A stretch of 5,221 bases of DNA. Origin: Syntrophorhabdaceae bacterium PtaU1.Bin034. Its GTDB lineage: Bacteria; Desulfobacterota_G; Syntrophorhabdia; Syntrophorhabdales; WCHB1-27. Each line of letters starts with the position of its first letter. Within the stretch, counting starts at the first letter, position 1. Below are positions 1 through 5,221 of the stretch, piece after piece. The notes beneath the pieces were generated by a model. It did no database searches. It was not told the DNA's origin and was given only the letters and a program-made list of their open reading frames with translations. The stretch lies in assembly GCA_002067405.1 (NCBI GenBank), contig MVRP01000256.1, positions 1 through 5,221 of the forward strand, in the 5' to 3' direction. The translations under genes were made by a program, and so were the position numbers.

Positions 1-1502
<1,502 letters not shown>

Positions 1503-2054
1503 TCAGGCGTCCTCTTCCTTGACACGCTTGGCCCGGCCCTCTCTTGTTTTTGCATTGCAGTCCCTGCAATACCCATAATACTCCAGCCTGGTATCCTTGA
1601 CCGAGAAACCGGTTTTTTTCGCTATGTCATGCTGGTCGGCAACAGGAGGAATTTTGTAATCGATGATCTTCCCGCAGCGCTCGCAGATGAGATTCAGGTG
1701 TTCTTCAAGGTTGCCTTCGTAGCGGTTCTCCATGGAATCAAACTGCAGCGTTTTGATGATGCCCAGACGGGAGAGATCGTTTAGTGTCGCATAGGTGGTC
1801 GATAAGCTCAGGCTTTTCCTTTTCTTCTTTGCCTCCTCATACACAAAGCGGGCGCCGGGATGGAAATTTTTGTTTTCGATAAGCACCTCGATGACAGCCA
1901 GCCTTTGAGGGGTAAGCTTCAACCCCTTCTCTTTCAGTTGCCGCGCTATTGATTCTTTGGTTGCTCTGTTCAATTCGGAACCATTCCTGATTATAAATAA
2001 TTTATTAATAAGACTTTTTTCCTCATCTGTCAAGGGGTCAGATGAGCGGTACAT
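1503..2054 (-). CDS. perR: Fur-family metalloregulator, PerR-like peroxide/iron sensor (start uncertain)
   Basis: Metal-dependent repressor of the Fur/PerR family, likely controlling the adjacent katG. The winged-helix region begins at KGLKLTPQRLAVIEVL (about residues 42-57) and runs to about 110; the dimerisation domain follows. Structural zinc site: Cys124/Cys127 (CERC) and Cys163/Cys166 (CRDC). Compared by hand with Bacillus PerR, the regulatory-metal positions His37, Asp85, His91, His93 and Asp104 read His65, Glu113, His119, Asn121 and Asp132. Both histidines that PerR oxidises on peroxide exposure are kept, but two ligands differ. The Asp at the Asp104 position favours a PerR-type rather than Fur-type sensor. 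The coordinates give the longest ATG-led reading (183 residues). Family members are nearer 140-155, and the first 27 residues overlap a promoter and palindrome, so a TTG start at 1973 (156 residues) is a serious alternative. The long form has only AGGA directly touching its ATG. The C-terminus is a charged Lys/Arg/Glu tail. The PerR name rests on katG linkage and these residues. Confidence 0.9.
   Translation of the reverse strand: MYRSSDPLTDEEKSLINKLFIIRNGSELNRATKESIARQLKEKGLKLTPQRLAVIEVLIENKNFHPGARFVYEEAKKKRKSLSLSTTYATLNDLSRLGIIKTLQFDSMENRYEGNLEEHLNLICERCGKIIDYKIPPVADQHDIAKKTGFSVKDTRLEYYGYCRDCNAKTREGRAKRVKEEDA
1991..2007. promoter_or_regulatory. Fur/PerR-box-like palindrome (probable autoregulatory operator)
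   Basis: A 17-base AT-only inverted repeat, TTATAAATAATTTATTA on the plus strand, centred on 1999, with 7 of 8 arm positions matching. By hand alignment about 11 of 15 positions agree with the Bacillus PerR box TTATAATTATTATAA. It overlaps the -10 hexamer and the likely transcription start of the promoter at 2005-2033, the usual position for a repressor site. AT-rich DNA makes chance palindromes common, so the assignment rests mainly on position and on the regulator encoded just downstream. Confidence 0.5.
2005..2033 (-). promoter_or_regulatory. Candidate sigma-70-type promoter for the Fur/PerR-katG operon
   Basis: On the minus strand there is a perfect -35 TTGACA (2028-2033), a 17-base spacer and the -10 TATTAA (2005-2010, four of six matches). 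Transcription would start near 1995-2000, downstream of the ATG at 2054. If this promoter is real, its transcript cannot use that ATG and must start translation at TTG 1973 or another internal codon. Confidence 0.5.
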
Positions 2055-2164
2055 TCCTGATAGGGCAGGGCAGTTCCGTGGCTATAATGCGGGCTATGCT
2101 TTTACATCTTTTTCAGAGCAACGCATTCGGTAGGCAGAAAGCGGACAAAGCCAATGGTAAAGGT

Positions 2165-2177
2165 TTGACGCCGTCAA
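2165..2177. repeat. Perfect 13-base palindrome in the gap after the FCD regulator gene
   Basis: TTGACG-C-CGTCAA is a perfect 6-1-6 inverted repeat, 38 bases past the stop codon of the FCD regulator and about 110 bases before the ATG at 2054. The one-base centre cannot form a hairpin loop and no T run follows, so it is not a terminator. It has the look of a dimeric regulator site, but no recognisable promoter lies beside it. I see nothing else of note in the 160-base gap 2055-2214. Confidence 0.35.
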
Positions 2178-2214
2178 TGCAGATCCCATCAACTCATATG
2201 CAACGATACGGCAC

Positions 2215-2994
2215 TTACGAGCTTTGGATATTTTTTCGGGCACGCGGTTGCTTCATTCGTTTCCGGTTTTTTACCCCCGGCTGGCAGGTCAGGAAATAAT
2301 CTTTGAGTACTTTCGCAACCTTCGTAATATCGTACGTAATCAGTTTACTCGCCTCATCGGCGTTTCTTTGTTCGATGAGTGACAGGATCTGCCTGTGAAT
2401 TTCGAGATGGGCTTTGCTATACGAAGATTCAGAAAAATCCTGACTCAATTGCTGGACCAGTTCGATTACCGATTCCATGATTATGGAAAGAACCGGGTTT
2501 TGAGCTGCCTTGGCAAGCGCAAGATGAAAATTTATGTTGTTCTGTTTGAGAAGTGACGTGTCGTCCTGGTGCAACAACGATTCGTCGATAAGGGATTGCA
2601 AGGCTTCCAGGTCTTTTGGTTTTGCCCTGACGGCTGCCTGAGCCGCAATGTAAGGCTCGATGAGCAGACGCACATCGAACAGGTCATCTACCGTCAATTC
2701 ACCGTGGTCGACCAGTGCTTTCAGGGAATTGCTCACCGGTTTGTGAAACGCACGCGTTACGAAAACCCCTCCTTTGGGACCTCTCTTGGTCTCGACGAAA
2801 CCCGCCTCCTCCAGCATGCGAATTGCTTCCCGGACTACGGTTCTGCTGACATTCAGTTGCTCTGTAAGTTCCTTTTCAGTGGGGAGTTTGTCCCCGATCG
2901 TGTATTTGACGCTCGCTACTTCAGCTTTTATCATCTCCACAACCTGGTCCGAATACCTTCCCTTACTGACCTTGTCGAATATTACGCTTGCCAT
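2215..2994 (-). CDS. GntR-family transcriptional regulator, FCD (FadR/LldR-like) subfamily
   Basis: Ligand-responsive DNA-binding regulator of 259 residues. The N-terminal winged helix (about 12-80) has the family signature GDKLPTEKELTEQLNVSRTV followed by VREAIRMLEEAGFVETKRG and the wing GGVFV. The all-helical FCD ligand-binding domain spans about 100-235, from DLFDVRLLIEP through NFHLALAKAAQNP to HLEIHRQIL. FCD domains usually bind a metal through one Asp and three His; here the matching positions appear to be Asn153, His157, His200 and Asp222, so two ligands are altered by hand alignment. The C-terminus carries a basic tail (about 242-254, rich in Lys and Arg) beyond the usual domain end. 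The start is an ATG with AGGAGG just upstream (2998-3003). The gene is divergent from the radical SAM-MmgE/PrpD operon, the standard layout for a local regulator, so it probably senses a substrate or product (likely an organic acid) of that pathway. The ligand and the direction of control are not evident. Confidence 0.93.
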   Translation of the reverse strand: MASVIFDKVSKGRYSDQVVEMIKAEVASVKYTIGDKLPTEKELTEQLNVSRTVVREAIRMLEEAGFVETKRGPKGGVFVTRAFHKPVSNSLKALVDHGELTVDDLFDVRLLIEPYIAAQAAVRAKPKDLEALQSLIDESLLHQDDTSLLKQNNINFHLALAKAAQNPVLSIIMESVIELVQQLSQDFSESSYSKAHLEIHRQILSLIEQRNADEASKLITYDITKVAKVLKDYFLTCQPGVKNRKRMKQPRARKNIQSS

Positions 2995-3054
2995 CTATCC
3001 TCCTAAGCTTCCTCAAAGATCTCATAGAAAATATTCTACATAAGAAAATTCTGC

Positions 3055-3083
3055 TTGACAACCTTTTTGGCATTTTTTAATAT
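3055..3083 (+). promoter_or_regulatory. Candidate rightward promoter for the radical SAM operon
   Basis: The -35 TTGACA (3055-3060, perfect), a 17-base spacer and the -10 TAATAT (3078-3083, four of six) form a good sigma-70-type promoter. The transcript would begin near 3090 and carry a leader of about 165 bases. The -10 coincides with the left arm of the long inverted repeat, so a bound dimer would block polymerase. Confidence 0.5.
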
Positions 3084-3112
3084 TGTAGTATGTATAACAT
3101 AATACAATATTA
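3078..3112. promoter_or_regulatory. Long inverted repeat, likely operator of the FCD regulator
   Basis: Two 15-base arms, TAATATTGTAGTATG (3078-3092) and CATAATACAATATTA (3098-3112), are reverse complements at 14 of 15 positions around the 5-base centre TATAA. The inner GTATG/CATAA and flanking ATTGT/ACAAT blocks give a dyad suited to a GntR-family dimer or dimer pair. It lies between the divergent genes and over the -10 of the rightward promoter. With this AT content and no T run after a stable stem, it is a better operator than terminator. Which regulator binds is inferred from proximity only. Confidence 0.55.
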
Positions 3113-3138
3113 CATAATAACTATAGATGCAATATAAT
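3109..3138 (+). promoter_or_regulatory. Second candidate rightward promoter
   Basis: A perfect -10 TATAAT (3133-3138) is preceded at 18 bases by ATTACA (3109-3114, four of six matches to TTGACA). Transcription would start near 3145, giving a leader of about 110 bases, with the inverted repeat just upstream instead of over the -10. The region is very AT-rich, so chance matches are likely. Confidence 0.3.
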
Positions 3139-3163
3139 GATATAGAATCCCAATACATGTCAA
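3134..3163 (-). promoter_or_regulatory. Candidate leftward promoter for the FCD regulator gene
   Basis: On the minus strand there is a perfect -35 TTGACA (3158-3163) and, at 18-base spacing, CATTAT (3134-3139, four of six matches to TATAAT). A shorter spacing gives TATCAT (five of six) after 15 bases. The transcript would run left through the inverted repeat, so a bound regulator could repress its own gene as a roadblock. The rightward and leftward promoters face each other and their transcripts overlap. Confidence 0.4.
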
Positions 3164-3243
3164 GCGTTTTAATCGGCCGTGCTTGTTATGTGTACCTGAG
3201 GTTATGCAAACGAGAGCTATCAAAGGCCCTTAAAAACTTAAAC

Positions 3244-3248
3244 GGAGG
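3244..3248 (+). promoter_or_regulatory. Ribosome binding site of the radical SAM gene
   Basis: GGAGG ends six bases before the ATG at 3255 and fixes the start of the radical SAM protein. The leader upstream (about 3145-3243) shows no riboswitch I recognise. Confidence 0.75.
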
Positions 3249-3254
3249 TAGGCT

Positions 3255-4595
3255 ATGAGTATCGAAAAGTTGTATAAGCAGTTCTCTGACGTCCACCCGA
3301 ACATCGTGTTGAAAACGGATGTATTGCGTCAAGGCGTTGATGTCAGCGAGGCAGCGCTGAGGAATTTCAAGAGTCGCGATGATCTTCTCTGGAAAGGGTT
3401 CCACCTCTTTTCGTACGATTTCGAAAAGACCAAGGTCTATGGAGACAAGATCCCGTGGGTCATGCGCCTCGAAGACGGCTGTCCGGTAATGGTAAGGACC
3501 AGTGAGCATTCCCCTTACCTGCTTGACTTCAAGGACGGCGGGTTTTTCCTTTGTGAAGACAACGAGGTGATTGCGAAAAATATATATTTCGAACGCAAGC
3601 CGCGATGGTACGACATGAGAACGGAGAGCGGGGTCCAGATGTCGGCTATAGCCCAGGGACAGACCTCCCTGGTCTTCGTTACCATGAACAAACACTGTGA
3701 ATTCTGGAATACCGGGAATCAATGCCTCTTCTGCAACATAAACACAACCCTGAAAGACCAGAAGGCCGGCGGTGAAGACTTAGTTGCCCGCATCGATCCC
3801 GAAGTGATTGCAGATGTAGTGAAGACGGCCATAACGGTGGACCACCATTACAACCAGTTGATCCTGACAGGGGGGACCATCCTGGGCAAATACAGGGGGC
3901 AGACAGAGCTCGATTTCTATATCACACGCCTCAATGCGATAAAGAACAGGCTGCAGGCGTGGATACCGACGTGTGTCCAGGTCGCACCGTATGACGATGA
4001 AGGGTGGAAAAAACTCCACGATACCGGTTTTGCCTGCATCGAGCCGAACATGGAAGTCTGGGGCGAAAAACTTTTTAAATGGATTTGCCCGGGGAAGGAT
4101 AAATTTATAGGGTATAATGAATGGATCAAAAGAATGATCAGGGCAGTTGATTTCTGGGGACCCGGCAAGGTCAACCCGAATTTCGTCTTAGGGGTTGAGA
4201 TGGCAAAACCGTATGGATTTGAAGATGTCGGTTCTGCCGTAAAGTCAACGGCCGGCGGCTGGGACTTTCTCATGAGCAACGGCGTAGTTCCGCGCTACAA
4301 TCTGTGGACGAGAGAGGCAGGATCGGCGTTCGCCAATCAGGAGGCACCGCCTCTGGAGTATTTCATCGAGATACAGAAGGCATACGCAGAGCTTCGCTGG
4401 AGCCACAAGATCGAACCTCCCTTCCCGGCAGCACACAGCCGCTATCAGTATTCGCTTAACTCACTCCAGGATTTTGAATATTATCACGGAACGGGGGTAA
4501 CCTCGAAGAAAAACCTTGATGCGCGGTTAGGGGTGAAGGAGGGCGAAAAGGGGGGCTGCGAGGACGAAGAAGGCTACACGCTCTCATGGAGGTAG
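3255..4595 (+). CDS. Radical SAM domain enzyme with atypical CX8CX2C cluster motif
   Basis: Probable [4Fe-4S]/S-adenosylmethionine radical enzyme of 446 residues; reaction unknown. The cluster motif is Cys148-X8-Cys157-X2-Cys160, within HCEFWNTGNQCLFCN, instead of the common CX3CX2C. The aromatic residue before the last Cys (Phe159) is typical of the superfamily. LILTGGTIL (202-210) supplies the glycine-rich stretch that normally contacts the SAM amino group after the second strand. Further strands are suggested by WIPTCVQVAPYD (236-247), ACIEPNMEVW (260-269) and NFVLGVEMAKPYGF (309-322). About 140 residues precede the cluster, an unusually long N-terminal region with no membrane segment or signal peptide. 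There is no obvious extra CX2C cluster, although single cysteines occur at 76, 100, 240, 261, 278 and 435. The C-terminus (about 425-440) is a charged Gly/Glu/Lys stretch. It is very probably co-transcribed with the MmgE/PrpD gene, whose ribosome binding site lies in its last codons. I cannot assign a named subfamily; the wide cysteine spacing recalls non-canonical radical SAM groups, but placing it there would be a guess. Confidence 0.85.
   Translation: MSIEKLYKQFSDVHPNIVLKTDVLRQGVDVSEAALRNFKSRDDLLWKGFHLFSYDFEKTKVYGDKIPWVMRLEDGCPVMVRTSEHSPYLLDFKDGGFFLCEDNEVIAKNIYFERKPRWYDMRTESGVQMSAIAQGQTSLVFVTMNKHCEFWNTGNQCLFCNINTTLKDQKAGGEDLVARIDPEVIADVVKTAITVDHHYNQLILTGGTILGKYRGQTELDFYITRLNAIKNRLQAWIPTCVQVAPYDDEGWKKLHDTGFACIEPNMEVWGEKLFKWICPGKDKFIGYNEWIKRMIRAVDFWGPGKVNPNFVLGVEMAKPYGFEDVGSAVKSTAGGWDFLMSNGVVPRYNLWTREAGSAFANQEAPPLEYFIEIQKAYAELRWSHKIEPPFPAAHSRYQYSLNSLQDFEYYHGTGVTSKKNLDARLGVKEGEKGGCEDEEGYTLSWR
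4588..4592 (+). promoter_or_regulatory. Ribosome binding site of the MmgE/PrpD gene inside the radical SAM gene end
   Basis: GGAGG sits in the last codons of the radical SAM gene, six bases before ATG 4599. With only three bases between the stop TAG and this ATG, the two genes are probably translationally coupled, which argues that the products act in one pathway. Confidence 0.75.
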
Positions 4596-4598
4596 CGG

Positions 4599-5221
4599 AT
4601 GGAAACTGAACAGAAACTTGTCCAATATGTGCTTGACGCTGCGTACGATGACCTGCCCGGGGCATCGGTAGACCTCATAAAAAGTGTGTTACTGACTGTG
4701 CTGGGGACCACCATTGCCGGGGCAAAAGATGACGGCTGCGAGGATTTTGTAAAACAGGCCAGGGAGTGGGGAGGAAAAGAAGAGGCTACCATCTTGATCT
4801 ACGGCGGCAAGGTTCCTGCCTATAACGCGGCGTTTGTTAACAGCGTTATGGCCCGTGCCCTTGATTTCTGCGACGGTATGGTCCCGGGTATACACGTCGG
4901 CTCGTCTTCTGTCCCTACCGCGTTGGCCGCCTGTGAACTGGCCGGCGGATGCAGCGGCAAGGAGTTTCTCGCTGCCCTTGCAGTCGGGACCGAGATCGCT
5001 TCACGACTGAACTCCGTTTCGGTATACGACGGCTTTGACCCGACAGGTGTCTGTACTGTTTTTGCAGCCACGGCTATCGCCGGCAGGCTGCTCCATCTGG
5101 ATTCGCACGAGATGCTCAATGCCCTGGCCCTTGGTTTCAACAGGGGGGGCGGGAGTATGCAAAGCAACATAGACGGCTCCCTGGCAGTCAGGGTAATCCA
5201 GGGGTCTGCCTCCCAATCGGG
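4599..5221 (+). CDS. MmgE/PrpD-family enzyme, N-terminal part (3' end outside window)
   Basis: The family includes 2-methylcitrate dehydratase, cis-aconitate decarboxylase and iminodisuccinate epimerase, all acting on small polycarboxylates. About 207 of the usual 440-500 residues are visible, all in the N-terminal helical domain. Family marks are LLTVLGTTIAGA (31-42), the core stretch ALDFCDGMVPGIHVGSSSVP (87-106) followed by TALAACELAGG, then AVGTEIASRL (128-137) and DGSLAVRVIQGSASQSG (192-208). Against cis-aconitate decarboxylase from memory, Asp89 and His99 match the catalytic Asp93 and His103. The His159 position appears to be Asp147 (GFDPTG where GxHP is common), and a Lys often seen before the G-x-A stretch is absent (LAVR). 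It is therefore probably a divergent subgroup with its own substrate, not a standard PrpD. The ATG has GGAGG six bases upstream, within the radical SAM gene, and follows its stop by three bases. It is presumably cytoplasmic; no signal peptide is seen. Confidence 0.93.
   Translation, partial: METEQKLVQYVLDAAYDDLPGASVDLIKSVLLTVLGTTIAGAKDDGCEDFVKQAREWGGKEEATILIYGGKVPAYNAAFVNSVMARALDFCDGMVPGIHVGSSSVPTALAACELAGGCSGKEFLAALAVGTEIASRLNSVSVYDGFDPTGVCTVFAATAIAGRLLHLDSHEMLNALALGFNRGGGSMQSNIDGSLAVRVIQGSASQS

Noticed and set aside
2569..3006. 145-codon open frame on the plus strand opposite the FCD regulator
   Set aside because: It is antisense to a clear GntR/FCD gene and shows no recognisable domain.
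3204..3233. Nine-codon leader ORF (MQTRAIKGP) before the radical SAM gene
   Set aside because: Its GAGG is only two bases from the ATG, it has no run of a single amino acid, and no attenuator hairpin follows; chance is the simpler explanation.
3140..3254. Riboswitch in the leader of the radical SAM operon
   Set aside because: I could not find a conserved core of any riboswitch class I know, nor a clear terminator or sequestering stem over the ribosome binding site.
3186..3722. 178-codon open frame on the minus strand opposite the radical SAM gene
   Set aside because: It is antisense to well-supported radical SAM coding sequence, resembles no family I know, and would run into the radical SAM leader.

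Overview
The window holds five protein-coding genes in two divergent blocks, with no RNA genes, insertion sequences or CRISPR. The leftward block (minus strand) is, in transcription order, a GntR/FCD-type regulator (2215-2994), a Fur/PerR-family regulator (1503-2054, start uncertain) and the first two thirds of katG (1-1424, running off the left edge). The rightward block (plus strand) is a radical SAM enzyme with an unusual cysteine spacing (3255-4595), followed three bases later by the start of an MmgE/PrpD-family enzyme (4599 to the right edge). The two blocks meet in a 260-base AT-rich control region (2995-3254).

The organism looks like an anaerobic or microaerophilic bacterium of the Desulfobacterota/Syntrophobacterota type. 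This is inferred from a radical SAM enzyme paired with an MmgE/PrpD enzyme under an FCD regulator, next to a PerR-like peroxide defence pair, in DNA of roughly 45-53% GC. No rRNA or marker gene is present to prove it. katG is much richer in GC (about 73% in one sampled 60-base stretch) than its neighbours, which hints at a separate origin.

Two functional units are suggested. In the first, the Fur/PerR-like protein probably senses peroxide or iron and controls itself and katG. An AT-rich palindrome overlaps a good promoter just upstream of the conserved part of its gene, and that promoter lies inside the longest reading frame, so the true start may be 81 bases further in. In the second, the FCD regulator probably controls the radical SAM-MmgE/PrpD operon and perhaps itself. 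A near-perfect inverted repeat with 15-base arms (3078-3112) lies over the -10 of a rightward promoter and between the divergent genes.

The radical SAM-MmgE/PrpD pair is the part most likely to be undescribed. The cluster motif reads CX8CX2C rather than CX3CX2C. The partner enzyme appears to lack a histidine usually found in its active site. The substrate cannot be read from the sequence.
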